Notes under the pieces: generated by a model
Seen by the model: only the letters and a program-made list of their open reading frames with translations
Told to the model about the DNA's origin: nothing
The model's database searches: none
In this document: positions 1 through 8,652 of the stretch, piece after piece
Numbering within the stretch: position 1 is the first letter of the stretch
Layout of the letters: every line of letters starts with the position of its first letter
Position numbers and translations under genes: made by a program
From: Paenibacillus sp. N3.4
GTDB taxonomy: Bacteria; Bacillota; Bacilli; Paenibacillales; NBRC-103111
Assembly (NCBI RefSeq): GCF_008017805.1
Contig: NZ_VRTT01000033.1
Coordinates: 1-64,000, forward strand
DNA length: 64,000 nt
Direction: 5' to 3'

Positions 1-46
1 ATGAGTCAGATGCCAAAAGAAGGAGCAAATCAATAAAGTTGCTTAA

Positions 47-325
47 TTTATAAATGATATAGCCCAAAGCCATCCTCAGAGTGGCATAAAATGGTTGGAA
101 GATTGATATTTATCATAGTGTGATAGGGATTGGGAACATAGTTATGGATTGAAAATCGGTACGCTTGATAATCCTGGTTGGAGTGTCAGCATTAATTTGC
201 AAGAAACCACTTTAGAAAACAAATCATTTGAAAATTTGGTTAAAGGTAGAACCGAGCATGATTGGATACATTGCAAGTTAGAGGAGATTCTTATAATCTT
301 CAAAGACTGGATAGAATTGAACTAA
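47..325 (+). pseudogene. Immunity protein Imm53-like, degraded
   Basis: One reading frame recovers a sequence of the Imm53 immunity family (WEHSYGLKIGTLDNPGWS, then a C-terminal LEEILIIFKDWIELN end). Family members are about 100 residues and neutralise polymorphic toxins. Two in-frame stops interrupt it, TGA where WLEDW needs Trp and TAG where Gln is expected. The middle after HDWIHCK appears to be deleted. No start codon is left in this frame. It is a dead immunity gene; no toxin gene is visible next to it. Assignment rests on remembered family motifs. Confidence 0.6.
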
Positions 326-341
326 AGAATCTACAACAAGA

Positions 342-374
342 GAATGCCGCTGAGATTATCTCAGCGGCATTTCT
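342..374 (+). terminator. Intrinsic terminator-like hairpin
   Basis: A perfect stem (AATGCCGCTGAGA and its complement) with a short loop follows the Imm53 remnant by 16 bases and ends in a short T-rich stretch. Confidence 0.7.
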
Positions 375-548
375 CATCTAAAGGGCAGTTGAGCGGGGTT
401 TGTGAAATAATGGAACTTTTGTGAGCGTTGAACGTCTATTTGAGTAGTTAAAACTTACTGGAAGTAGACAAGACAATAAGGTATTGGGACAAAGATAATA
501 GGGCTATGGTGTTTGTGAATAATTAAATTAACAAAAAGGAGTTTTTAA

Positions 549-869
549 ATGAGACAGAGACAGAGTTCTAAATTTGCTTCGATCCTGACAGTTCTTTTTT
601 TAGTTACTTGTGTTGGAATAGTCAGTGCAGCTGGGTTGCAAGATAATAGGTCACTTGAAGAGAAAACGAGCAGACCTATACAGGAGGTACAACAACAAAA
701 TCTTGAAGAATCCGCTAAGGGCATCGTTCAAGATTATTTTAATAGCATTATCAAGGGACCTGCCGTTGGAAAGATTCCGTTATCCTCTTTTTCATATTCC
801 CCTACAAAAGGAACCACTCAATGTAGTAAGAACTATGCCCCTAATCATGATGGTACGCTCTCTGTTTGA
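549..869 (+). CDS. Small secreted protein, probably C-terminally truncated
   Basis: 106 residues with a good ribosome site (AAAAAGGAG, 8 bases before ATG). The N-terminus is a signal peptide: basic MRQRQSSK, a hydrophobic stretch at about residues 9-28, and a likely cleavage after VSA. The rest is a charged segment (EEKTSRPIQEVQQQNLEE) with no recognised domain. The coding feel continues in another frame downstream of the stop to about 950, so a frameshift near the C-terminus is likely. No function can be given. Confidence 0.5.
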   Translation: MRQRQSSKFASILTVLFLVTCVGIVSAAGLQDNRSLEEKTSRPIQEVQQQNLEESAKGIVQDYFNSIIKGPAVGKIPLSSFSYSPTKGTTQCSKNYAPNHDGTLSV

Positions 870-951
870 TTCTAGACATTCCACTATTTGGTATCAATTA
901 TTCAACACCCAAAAAGGCTACTCTAACGGAGAACATAGCTCAATAGATATT

Positions 952-990
952 AGGAGAAGGCTGCCGATAGCATAGAACGGCAGCCTTCTC
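952..990 (+). terminator. Intrinsic terminator, strong hairpin
   Basis: GAGAAGGCTGCCG and its exact complement form a 13-bp stem. It lies between the secreted-protein gene on + and the VOC gene on -, where it could serve both strands. Confidence 0.7.
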
Positions 991-1040
991 AGCTAACTGG
1001 CAGTTATGCGTATTACACCTGAGTTATTATCGAAATATTT

Positions 1041-1436
1041 CTATTTTGCGTTCTTATCTGGCTGATGTATACCAAAAATATTACCTTCCGTGTCCATATA
1101 GTACCCTTGCCACGCCATTCCAGGCAAAGCATACTTTGGCAGTGAAACCTTGCCACCATGATTAAGAATTTTTGATTCCGTAGAATCGTAGTCTCCCACT
1201 CCCATTGTACATGCATAGCCATTCAAAGCCTGGCCTGGTACTGAGGAAGCCCCTTGACGTTGCATCAAAGCACCGTTAAGTCCAGGTTCATTTGCATCGC
1301 CCGTCACAGCCCCAAAATAGGGCATTCCTGCATAATTGCTCCAATCCTCAAATGTCCATCCAAATACCTCTCCATAAAACTTCTTAGCACGCTCCATGTC
1401 ATCGACATGAATTTCGAAATGAACTAATCTGCCCAT
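1041..1436 (-). CDS. VOC family protein (glyoxalase/bleomycin-resistance fold)
   Basis: 131 residues starting MGRLVHFEIHVDDMERA, typical of the vicinal oxygen chelate superfamily. The first beta-alpha-beta unit runs FEIHVDDMERAKKFYGEVFGWTF; the C-terminal half ends GYYMDTEGNIFGIHQPD, where the penultimate-strand Glu/Asp metal or substrate region lies. The length is normal for a single two-module VOC protein. The start is supported by TTAGGAGGAAATC immediately upstream. The substrate is unknown; this subgroup is often annotated only as a glyoxalase-like protein. It stands alone. Confidence 0.88.
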   Translation of the reverse strand: MGRLVHFEIHVDDMERAKKFYGEVFGWTFEDWSNYAGMPYFGAVTGDANEPGLNGALMQRQGASSVPGQALNGYACTMGVGDYDSTESKILNHGGKVSLPKYALPGMAWQGYYMDTEGNIFGIHQPDKNAK

Positions 1437-1710
1437 GATTTCCTCCTAAGGTTTGACTTCCTTATGTCTTATATTAGGTTTACTTTTTGATTCTCCTTCT
1501 TCATTATTGGAATTATTTAGAAGGTTATTCATTATCATAACATGATTTGTGACTCAGGGTAAGCAGGTGTCAAAGACGACGGACTGCAGGACTCTGCGGT
1601 AATCTCTATAATTGAGAAAAAGGGAGAAAATTTTCAGTGCTTGGGCAAATTATTTTTACCCATTTAGGTATTTTTAAGCAGCACAAGATGAAAAGGAGGA
1701 GACTCTAGAT

Positions 1711-1803
1711 ATGTCTGGATATTGCAGGCATTGGCTTAGTAGTTGCTGTTATATCAGGTATTAAGTACCTACTAGATCGTTCGGCGCATCGTTTAGACAA
1801 ATA
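1711..1803 (+). pseudogene. Remnant of a small membrane peptide
   Basis: After AAAAGGAGGAG there is an ATG at 1711, but that frame stops quickly. A +1 frame gives DIAGIGLVVAVISGIKYLLD followed by RSAHRLDK, a single transmembrane helix with a basic tail, ending at TAA 1801-1803. A one-base indel would join the good ribosome site to this peptide of about 32 residues. It is read as a broken small membrane-protein gene. Support is limited to the ribosome site and hydrophobic pattern. Confidence 0.35.
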
Positions 1804-1843
1804 AGTTAACAACATTTGATTAAACGAAAAACTATCTTAGATG

Positions 1844-1888
1844 AGAAGGAGTTGCATCTTCTAAAGCAGCTCCTCTTTGATTTTTTTT
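1844..1888 (+). terminator. Intrinsic terminator
   Basis: AAGGAGTTGC pairs with GCAGCTCCT and is followed by a run of eight T. It closes the small membrane-peptide locus. Confidence 0.75.
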
Positions 1889-1943
1889 GGTGTTTTGAAT
1901 AAACTATATTAAAAAGGGATTTCATTGAAAGGGCAGTGTTAAA

Positions 1944-2420
1944 ATGAAGAAAAAAGCAACAGTGAAATTAGATGATCTAATTAATGAGATTGATATTCAA
2001 ATGGACGAGACCTTTACATACATAAACACGCATACGGGAGAAGTGATTACATTAACAAGAGAAGAGATAAGAGCCGCAGAAGATGAAGAGCCACTTGAAA
2101 AGTTTCCGGATTGGCAAAGAGAAAACATTGAAAAAGCCATAAAAATTATTGAAGATGAAAACGATGCTTACTTGGATTTTACACTAAGAAACGAGTACCA
2201 TGAGTATGAAATAATAGAAGAATTTATCGGAATATTAAGCGAAGTTGAGGTTAGAGAAGAATTGTTTGGAGCTATTCAAGGAAGAGGGGCATTCAGAAGA
2301 TTTAAAGACGGGATCATAGAACATGACGTCGAAAAACAATGGTATGAATTCAAAGAAAAAAAGTTAAAGGAATTAGTAATCGAATGGTGTGAAGCGAAGG
2401 ATCTTGTAATAGAGGAATGA
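1944..2420 (+). CDS. UPF0158 family protein
   Basis: 158 acidic residues. The pattern VKLDDLINEIDIQ, then TFTYINTHTGEVITLTREE, then LPDW-like FPDWQRENI, and the end AFRRFKDGIIE..VEKQWYEFKE..L..L.IEWCE matches the uncharacterised UPF0158 (PF03682) family over its normal length. Biochemical function is unknown. ATG 1944 is the first in the frame; a terminator follows at 2471. It is a free-standing gene. Confidence 0.85.
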   Translation: MKKKATVKLDDLINEIDIQMDETFTYINTHTGEVITLTREEIRAAEDEEPLEKFPDWQRENIEKAIKIIEDENDAYLDFTLRNEYHEYEIIEEFIGILSEVEVREELFGAIQGRGAFRRFKDGIIEHDVEKQWYEFKEKKLKELVIEWCEAKDLVIEE

Positions 2421-2470
2421 AGCAAAACTGGTACAATCAAGACACAAGAGCAGTGGTAGATGAACATTGC

Positions 2471-2505
2471 AAAAAGCTGACAGTGTGAACAGTCAGCTTT
2501 TTTTC
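2471..2505 (+). terminator. Intrinsic terminator
   Basis: AAAAGCTGAC and GTCAGCTTTT form the stem, followed by a run of T, about 50 bases after the UPF0158 stop. Confidence 0.8.
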
Positions 2506-2750
2506 TTGGCTATTCAACTCTAACGGAGGACGAGTTCAATTTCATTAAGGCTGCCGCATGCTAACCTTTTCTCTACTAACGGACAGAGTAGTTGTCTAAA
2601 GAAAGTAAAGTTATAAACTGGAAAAAGATTTAGATAGACCTTAGGATCACTGACTTACTATTTTCAACATTAGACGTTTACAATTAGCTGTAGGAAAGGA
2701 GAGCGGTACTAAGAGCGGAATATACACGCAAAATTTCCCTGGGAGTATCT
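2506..2750. other. Intergenic, remnant of the winged-helix fragment upstream
   Basis: No intact gene. The last 60 bases (from about 2690) continue the frame of the following chimera upstream (SAEYTRKISLGVS), suggesting more of a truncated coding region without a start. Confidence 0.35.
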
Positions 2751-3245
2751 ATGCCGACCATCATCATCGACGGTCTAGTCAACGGCATATGGAAACGAAC
2801 GATCAAGAATAAAGGTTTTGACATCGAATTTAACCTATTTATGCCTTTGGAAGACAGGGAACAGAGCATAATAGAGACGACTGCCGAGCGATATTGCTCT
2901 TGCCGGGGTAGCGCCAACTTTCTGTTCACGCTTTGGAAGCGCGTCCGAAAGTATGGCGCTTTTTGTACGGGCATTACGCAAAATGTGGACGATCTGCTGC
3001 AAAGCCACACGGCCCGCACAATGCTCGCTAACAGCGAATTTATTGTAATGCTGAATCAGGCCCGCACCGACGGAATGGAGCTTGCAGAACTGCTGAACAT
3101 TTCGGAGCTGCAGTTATCTTACATCACGAATGTCGACGCTGGAAATGGATTGATGAAGGTGGGTAGTTCCCTTGTGCCGTTTACCGACAAGTTCCCGCGG
3201 CACACGAAGTTGTACCGCTTAATGACTACCAAGCCCGGAGAATAG
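2751..3245 (+). pseudogene. Chimera: winged-helix C-terminus joined to VirB4-like conjugation ATPase C-terminus
   Basis: The N-terminal 50 residues (PTIIIDGLVNGIWKRTIK, then FNLFMPL..RE) look like the C-terminal end of the winged-helix DNA glycosylase-like (HTH_42) family. From about residue 60 the sequence changes to the last part of a VirB4/TraE-type ATPase of conjugative elements: GAFCTGITQNVDDLLQSHTA, LNISELQLSYITN, and the end HTKLYRLMTTKPGE. The junction falls around 2890-2920. Both parents are incomplete, so this is read as a deletion fusion left by a decayed integrative conjugative element, not a functional gene. Confidence 0.65.
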
Positions 3246-3457
3246 CGGAAAGGAGCGGTTGAAATTCAGTCGCTTCTTGAGCACAGCACATTATTCATTT
3301 TCGTCATCCAACAATAACGCTTCTATGATACAAAAAGTATACAAAGGGAAGCAAAGGAGCAGGAAGGATCACCCTTCGCTGCTCTTTTGCTTGAAAAAAT
3401 CACTGTTCAATGATACAAGAAAGAACCTTCTTTTATGAAACCATCCTATTGGAAGGA

Positions 3458-3943
3458 TTACTCACTTTGTCGTGCAGCTTCGAGTGGCTGTGGCGGACGG
3501 GTTGAGCTTCTTTTCGTTTTGATGTCTAATTCCTTTAATTCGCCATACACTTTTTCAATTTTATCTTGAATCACAGTGCAGTCGATACCTTTCTGCTGAA
3601 GTTCTTCTAAAATGACAGAAACAGCAGCCGCATAGTTTGCTTTATATTTGGCATTTAGTTTTTTCCAATTGATCCCCTTGAAATGCTCTGCCATTGTTGC
3701 ATGAAAAGACAGTCTACCTTGAATCATTAAAACTGCAATGATCGGGTAACCAGGATATCCTTGCCAGTAGGATGCACTATCATTAGAAGAATATACTTCA
3801 TCTTCCCATTGTACCGTGTATGTTTTTGTATGATCGGATGAAAATACCTTAGCTGAATTCCCCTCAATTACTACCCTTCCATCTGCAATAGCGCTGTACG
3901 CTTCGTGAATTTTTTCTGTCGGAGGCATTTTTGTTAAAGCCAT
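3458..3943 (-). CDS. Conserved hypothetical protein
   Basis: 161 residues, MALTKMPPTEKIHEAYSAIA at the start. A predicted mixed N-terminal half (VVIEGNSAKVFSSDHTKTYTVQW, SASYWQGYPGYPIIAVLMIQGRLSF) is followed by a helical, lysine-rich half that may form a coiled coil. A ribosome site GAAGGTGAC lies before ATG. I do not recognise the family. It is on the same strand as the next two genes but separated by about 50 bases from them, so co-transcription with the Ada-zinc gene is possible. Confidence 0.6.
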   Translation of the reverse strand: MALTKMPPTEKIHEAYSAIADGRVVIEGNSAKVFSSDHTKTYTVQWEDEVYSSNDSASYWQGYPGYPIIAVLMIQGRLSFHATMAEHFKGINWKKLNAKYKANYAAAVSVILEELQQKGIDCTVIQDKIEKVYGELKELDIKTKRSSTRPPQPLEAARQSE

Positions 3944-3994
3944 TATTCAGTCACCTTCTACGTATAATTTACATTTGATATGCTGTTTCTTTTT

Positions 3995-4576
3995 TCATGT
4001 TTTGTTCATATCAGAGGAATAAGAGATCAACTGTCCATCCTCAATAAGCCATGTGTTTCCATCGGGCCAAACACCGCGCATCCCTTCATGTGTTTCTCCT
4101 CCGACACATCGAATTAATCGTGAATCAGCTAATGATGCAAATCCGTAGGTTCGTCGAGGGTCCCAACCGGTACTGTGCCTTAAACGCCGGCTCATTTGCG
4201 CCCAACCCAATAGAGCTCCAGTAACGACCCAACCATCCGGTTTCAACTCTGTAAATCGGTTTGCCGGTCGCAGCCAGGAAGCTGCTTCTTCAGGCCAACT
4301 CACGACAGCCAGTACTACCCCTCCTCTGTTGCTGCCGCCTCCGCGAGCTTCCCAGTGCTTAGCAAAAACTTGAGCAGCCTCAACCGAGGCTATTTCCCGC
4401 CCGTGACCGATGACTATCGTCTCAATGGGTGGATAACTACTCGTAATCAGATTCACCAAAGCTGATATCTCTTTGTCTGTATGTGCCTCAGGCGGACTGA
4501 TAAGCCGCAGTTCCTCAGTCATCTCTTTATTCATCAACGGGGAGGAAAAACGTTGGAATGTACCCATATACGTCAA
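3995..4576 (-). CDS. Conserved protein, periplasmic-binding-like Rossmann fragment, function unknown
   Basis: 193 residues. The segment IETIVIGHGREIASVEAAQ, then GGVVLAVVSWPEEAASWLRP, PDGWVVTGALLGWAQMSRRL, and GMRGVWPDGNTWLIEDG has the alternation of a Rossmann-like fold and resembles small proteins sometimes annotated as branched-chain amino acid binding-like. No signal peptide is visible, so a transport role is doubtful. Its start overlaps the stop of the Ada-type gene by four bases (ATGA), which implies translational coupling and possibly a joint role. Confidence 0.55.
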   Translation of the reverse strand: MTYMGTFQRFSSPLMNKEMTEELRLISPPEAHTDKEISALVNLITSSYPPIETIVIGHGREIASVEAAQVFAKHWEARGGGSNRGGVVLAVVSWPEEAASWLRPANRFTELKPDGWVVTGALLGWAQMSRRLRHSTGWDPRRTYGFASLADSRLIRCVGGETHEGMRGVWPDGNTWLIEDGQLISYSSDMNKT

Positions 4577-4884
4577 CTCTCCTTTGTTTGTGCCGCTTTC
4601 CAGCTAGCATATCGTTTCGGTAAACAGACTGCACAAGGCCGGTATCCTGCGGCTATAGCTATTTCTTCATTTTCAAAAAATACGCGATATTTTACATATC
4701 TTCCTTTCGCTATAGCCCGGAGTGCAGAGGGGCAATCTAGGCGACCATAAATTTTATTTCGGCGATAGCCTCCCAAAGTTCCTTTGGTTCTGCTTTGATA
4801 AGGGCGACGATCAGCGCCTAATAGTGTGTAAGAAGAATGATTAATGTTCTTTTTAATGTCGTCTATACTCATGTACATCCTCAT
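4573..4884 (-). CDS. Ada metal-binding-domain protein
   Basis: 103 residues. The C-terminal half YGRLDCPSALRAIA..YVKYRVFFENEEIAIAAGYRPCAVCLP is the Ada zinc-binding domain in stand-alone form; Cys in LDCPS and in RPCAVC provide zinc ligands, and one may be the methyl acceptor for phosphotriesters, as known for Ada. There is no AraC helix-turn-helix and no methyltransferase domain. It is first in a coupled pair with the 3995-4576 gene, and lies 500 bases from the divergent adaA-adaB cluster, so a role in alkylation response is inferred, not shown. Confidence 0.7.
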   Translation of the reverse strand: MRMYMSIDDIKKNINHSSYTLLGADRRPYQSRTKGTLGGYRRNKIYGRLDCPSALRAIAKGRYVKYRVFFENEEIAIAAGYRPCAVCLPKRYASWKAAQTKES

Positions 4885-5012
4885 TTCAAATTAGTCATTT
4901 GTACTAAAGCTAGACACCAATCAGACATAAATAATGCTTTCCTCAATTAGACAAGCGAACATTGGTGCTTACGAATATTACTATGCCGTATAGTCGCTCT
5001 AACGGTCTGTAT

Positions 5013-5189
5013 TTATCCGCTTTCTTCGCTTTCGATCGTTTTTAATTCCACGTTTAGATTTATATAAGCTCTTGGATCAATTTCTTTTGCACGTTGTTCT
5101 TTTCCATGAATTGCTGCCTTGTTTCTTTTGTAATATTCAACGAGTCCTTGCCTGAAAATGATACAAGTTCCCCAATTTATACATTTCAT
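5013..5189 (-). CDS. Small basic hypothetical protein
   Basis: 58 residues from ATG 5189, chosen because AAAAAAGGAGAAGGG stands directly before it; a longer reading would start at 5234 without such a site. The sequence MKCINWGTCIIFRQGLVEYY then turns very charged (KRNKAAIHGKEQRAKEID). Two Cys near the N-terminus. No family recognised; it is divergent from adaA. Confidence 0.4.
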   Translation of the reverse strand: MKCINWGTCIIFRQGLVEYYKRNKAAIHGKEQRAKEIDPRAYINLNVELKTIESEESG

Positions 5190-5388
5190 CCCTTCTCCTT
5201 TTTTCCTCACCTCTCCTTGAGTAAGTAAAACCACCTGTTATTGGCCTGTAATACAACTCATTACTTGCCTTAAACTAGTTGTAACATAAAATGGCATTTA
5301 ATGAATTTCGTAATCATGCTGTTATATTCGAGAATACGTACAAGAGCTTATTTTTGGGGTTATACTGTTTTCGTGGAGGTGAACGGAA

Positions 5389-6047
5389 TTGGAGAAGCAT
5401 ACAAAGCCGGAAACGGAAAAATTAATACGTAACCTAAATGATCTGAACAACGTGCAGAATCCTGAAACATTGACGGATGAAGAATGGCAAGCCGTCATCA
5501 ACAATGACCCTGCTTACGACGGTAAATTTTTTTATGCTGTAAAGACCACAGGCATCTTTTGCCGACCATCGTGCAAATCCAGACCACCAAAAAAAGAAAA
5601 CATTGGTTTGTTCCGAACCAGCGAGCAAGCATTGTCCGCTAAATTTCGTCCATGCAAACGATGTAAACCGACCGGACAACGTTTGCTGATGATGAGTGGG
5701 TGGCTATAGTGACAGATTACATCGACAAGAATTACATGGAGACGTTGACCTTGGAAACTCTCGCAAATATCTCTCACGGCAGCCCGTATCATCTGCAACG
5801 CACATTTAAAAAAGTCAAAGATCTGACTCCGGTCGAGTATATTCAACAAGTGCGGGTCGAAAAAGCAAAGGCACAATTGTTATCTTCCAATAAGCCCATT
5901 TCGGAAGTTGGAATGAGCGTCGGCATGCCAAATACGCCCTATTTTATAACCCTTTTTAAGAAAAGGATTGGGCAAACCCCGGCAAGCTACCGTCAATTAC
6001 AAAATCAAATTAAAATGGAGGTTTTCGATCATGAGAAACAACATTAA
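5389..6047 (+). pseudogene. adaA: AdaA-type methylphosphotriester methyltransferase/AraC activator, frameshifted
   Basis: Starts at TTG 5389 with GGAGGTGAACGGAA before it. Residues about 30-95 are the Ada zinc domain (YDGKFFYAVKTTGIFCRPSC, then FRPCKRC; four Cys). After GQRL the frame is lost near 5683; shifting by one base gives DDEWVAIVTDYIDKNYME and then an AraC helix-turn-helix (LTLETLANISHGSPYHLQR, ISEVGMSVGMPNTPYFITLF). A single-base deletion explains it. In Bacillus subtilis AdaA senses methyl phosphotriesters and induces the ada operon; here adaB overlaps its 3' end (6031), so the operon layout is kept. It could be a sequencing error. Confidence 0.85.
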
Positions 6048-6579
6048 TTCACCGATTTACTGGACACAATTATCGCACGTGGATTGGAACATAATTGTTG
6101 CAGCAACGTCTAATGGCCTTTGTTACGTGGGTTCTCAAAATATGCCTATGGATGAGTTGGCTGATTGGGCAAAAGCCCATTTTCCTGGATGTACATTGAT
6201 TGAAGATGGGGGGGAATTGCAGCCCTATGCCAATGAACTCATCGAATATTTCCAGGGAAAACGCAAAAGTTTTACAATACCATTCGATTTTCACGGAACG
6301 ACATTTCAACTCGACGTGTGGAAAGCACTCTGCGAAATCCCTTACGGACAAACGAAATCATATTCGGATATTGCCAATCAGATCCAAAAACCGAGCGCTG
6401 TGCGCGCTGTAGGCTCTGCTATTGGTGCGAATCCTGTATTGATTACAGTTCCATGCCATCGTGTAATCGGTAAAAACGGGGCTTTAACCGGCTATCGTGG
6501 AGGCATCGAAATGAAAACCAAACTGTTGGAACTGGAACATAACAATGCCCTTATGGGGGGAGATTTACATTATGCCTGA
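6031..6579 (+). CDS. adaB: O6-methylguanine-DNA methyltransferase
   Basis: ATG 6031 with AAATGGAGG upstream, overlapping the adaA end by 17 bases. 182 residues. The C-terminal active-site domain is clear: FQLDVWKALCEIPYGQTKSY, VRAVGSAIGANP, and the PCHRV acceptor-cysteine motif followed by GYRGG..MKTKLLELE. It transfers methyl groups from O6-methylguanine to the PCHRV Cys, irreversibly. It lies between adaA and a 2OG-Fe(II) oxygenase, forming one operon. Confidence 0.95.
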   Translation: MRNNINSPIYWTQLSHVDWNIIVAATSNGLCYVGSQNMPMDELADWAKAHFPGCTLIEDGGELQPYANELIEYFQGKRKSFTIPFDFHGTTFQLDVWKALCEIPYGQTKSYSDIANQIQKPSAVRAVGSAIGANPVLITVPCHRVIGKNGALTGYRGGIEMKTKLLELEHNNALMGGDLHYA

Positions 6580-7285
6580 GAGCCTCTCGTTAAGCGAAGA
6601 TAATTTGGATTGGAATTTCATCCAGCAAATGCTAGACGAACATGGTTATGCTAAACTGCCTAATCTGCTAAACAAAACCGAATGTCAAGAGATCGTCAGC
6701 ACTTATGAAGAAGAAGGTCTCTTTCGAACGACTATCGACATGGCTCGGTATCGCTTTGGGATTGGGGAGTACAAATATTACAATGCTCCCCTTCCATCTT
6801 TGTTGCAGCAGTTGCGTGAAGGATTGTATCCGGAGCTTGCTATAACAGCGAATCGCTGGTTGGAACAATTAGGTCACGATGCTTCTTATCCGGCAACACT
6901 GGAAGAATTCCTCGATCAATGTCATCAAGAGGGACAGAACCGTCCAACCCCATTGATTCTGAAATATGAAGCAGGGGGGTACAATTGCTTGCATCAGGAT
7001 TTGTATGGGAAAGTATTCTTCCCCTTTCAGGTCGTAATCGCTCTCAATCAAAGAGAAGAGGATTTCACGGGTGGTGAATTCTTATTGATAGAGCAGCGAC
7101 CGCGGGCGCAAAGCCGTGGGCACGTCATAACCTTGAATCAAGGGGAAGGTCTAATTTTTCCAACCAACCATCGTCCCGTATTAGGAACACGTGGTTATTA
7201 TAGAACGACGCTTAGACACGGTGTAAATACTGTAACTACAGGTACAAGATACAGTTTGGGTATTATTTTTCACGATGCGAAATAG
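6572..7285 (+). CDS. 2-oxoglutarate-Fe(II) oxygenase, alkylation-operon associated
   Basis: ATG 6572, with GGGGGGAG nine bases before it, overlaps the adaB stop by eight bases. 237 residues. The double-stranded beta-helix metal triad is visible: HQD in NCLHQDLYG for the first His and Asp, the distal His in TTLRHGVN, and the 2OG-binding Arg in RYSLGI. It is like the prolyl-hydroxylase-type proteins (COG3826) often found next to or fused with Ada, rather than classical AlkB. A demethylase role in DNA or RNA repair is inferred from its coupling with adaA-adaB. Confidence 0.85.
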   Translation: MPESLSLSEDNLDWNFIQQMLDEHGYAKLPNLLNKTECQEIVSTYEEEGLFRTTIDMARYRFGIGEYKYYNAPLPSLLQQLREGLYPELAITANRWLEQLGHDASYPATLEEFLDQCHQEGQNRPTPLILKYEAGGYNCLHQDLYGKVFFPFQVVIALNQREEDFTGGEFLLIEQRPRAQSRGHVITLNQGEGLIFPTNHRPVLGTRGYYRTTLRHGVNTVTTGTRYSLGIIFHDAK

Positions 7286-7334
7286 AAACTTTATCCCAAA
7301 ATTAGGAGGGGAAAGCATAACAACCATTCATGAA

Positions 7335-7424
7335 ATGCATGTCAAAGGTGGACCCTTGATTCTATATAATGTTTGGGATATGGAGGGGACTCGAGTTGCC
7401 ATCACTTACCTTGGCTGTGTTTAA
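7335..7424 (+). pseudogene. Fragment of isocitrate lyase/PEP mutase-type protein N-terminus
   Basis: Thirty codons starting MHVKGGPLILYNVWDMEGTR, like the N-terminus of the isocitrate lyase/phosphonomutase superfamily (PLVLPNAWD.. segment), then a stop. The rest of the gene is absent. It sits between the oxygenase and the radical SAM gene. Confidence 0.4.
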
Positions 7425-7442
7425 CGTTCTCGGAGCAAGCGT

Positions 7443-8261
7443 ATGAAGCCGTTATATTTATACAAATATCCAAAAACCCTTTTGAATAGAGGGACCGGCT
7501 TTCTTTCGGGTTATAGTCATTCACTTAATCCATATACGGGTTGCTCATTTGCTTGTTCTTACTGTTATGTACGACAAATGCCGGTCTCCACATTCCGCGA
7601 CGCAGAGTGGGGAACATGGGTCGATATCAAAAAAGAAGCTGCAGCCGTTTTTCAGAAAGAGTATCAAAAAGCTAAGACCAAGGGACCTATTACTATCTTC
7701 ATGTCATCAAGCACCGATCCATACCAGCCTATAGAAAACAAAGAACAAGTTACTCGGTCCATACTAGAAATCATGTCGTACGATCCACCTGATTTTTTGT
7801 TTGTGCAGACACGAAGTCCCCTTGTTCGACGTGATATTGATCTTCTATTGCGACTAGGAAAGCATGTTCGTGTTAGTATGACAGTTGAAACTGACCTGGA
7901 AGAAATCAGGAGGCATTTTTCGCCCTATGCCCCTCCAATAGCAGCCAGATTAAGAACCCTTCAATTATTGGCTGAAGCTGGTGTGCCAACGCAGGCAACC
8001 ATTGCGCCTATGTTGCCAAGCAGCGAAAAATTAGCAGAAATTTTGAGCCAACTGGTTAATCGTGTATGTATAGATGACTATTATATGGGAGATGGCAGCG
8101 GAGGAAGACGTACACGGAATTTAGGTATTGAGGCTTTGTATAAACAACTTGGTATGGAGGAATGGTATACGCCTTCCGCTTATCGGAAGGTCTATGAACG
8201 TTTAAAATATTATTTTTCTGAGGACCAAATATTTATTAGCCAACCAGGGTTTGAACCTTAG
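7443..8261 (+). CDS. Spore photoproduct lyase-like radical SAM protein
   Basis: 272 residues. The radical SAM cluster motif C-x3-C-x2-C is at residues about 34-41 (GCSFACSYCYVRQ). Other family features: SLNPYTGC, the IFMSSSTDPYQPIE segment, VQTRSPLVRRD, and SMTVETD. It matches the COG1533 SplB-like group; typical SPL carries a catalytic Cys near the C-terminus that is not evident here, so the substrate may differ. It follows alkylation-repair genes on the same strand, consistent with DNA-damage repair. Confidence 0.85.
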   Translation: MKPLYLYKYPKTLLNRGTGFLSGYSHSLNPYTGCSFACSYCYVRQMPVSTFRDAEWGTWVDIKKEAAAVFQKEYQKAKTKGPITIFMSSSTDPYQPIENKEQVTRSILEIMSYDPPDFLFVQTRSPLVRRDIDLLLRLGKHVRVSMTVETDLEEIRRHFSPYAPPIAARLRTLQLLAEAGVPTQATIAPMLPSSEKLAEILSQLVNRVCIDDYYMGDGSGGRRTRNLGIEALYKQLGMEEWYTPSAYRKVYERLKYYFSEDQIFISQPGFEP

Positions 8262-8307
8262 AGTTCGGCCATTTAAAAAATATTCACATACATGGGGAGA
8301 TGTAAAA

Positions 8308-8601
8308 ATGATCAAACTGAATGTTTTAATTCATATTAAGCCGAATCGAGAAGAAGATTATTTACGGAGTGTTGACAAGCACATTAAAAATTTGCATTGC
8401 AGCATTTGTCACGACATTTTCAAGAGGACCTATGAGCCGCGAAGATTTGTTACAATCGAATACCGACCGGATGATGAGGTAATGATTAAGCATTACGAGA
8501 GCGACCATTTCCAATTATTTTTAAGGGAACTAGATGAGGTTTTAGAAAAACCAATAGATTTTAAGAAATACATTTACAATAGCGCCGGTTCTGATAAATG
8601 A
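8308..8601 (+). CDS. Small hypothetical protein, possible ferredoxin-like (ABM) fold
   Basis: 97 residues; start ATG 8308 chosen for GGGGAGATGTAAAA upstream. The pattern IKLNVLIHIKPNREEDYL, then FVTIEYRPDDEVMIKHYESD, HFQLFLRELDEVLEKPIDF resembles a dimeric alpha/beta-barrel monooxygenase-like protein, with hydrophobic strands at the start and middle. The assignment is weak. It is 46 bases after the radical SAM gene. Confidence 0.55.
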   Translation: MIKLNVLIHIKPNREEDYLRSVDKHIKNLHCSICHDIFKRTYEPRRFVTIEYRPDDEVMIKHYESDHFQLFLRELDEVLEKPIDFKKYIYNSAGSDK

Positions 8602-8652
8602 TATGTAATGTATATTAGGTAAGTGGTAAAACCGGACTGAAAGGATAATATT

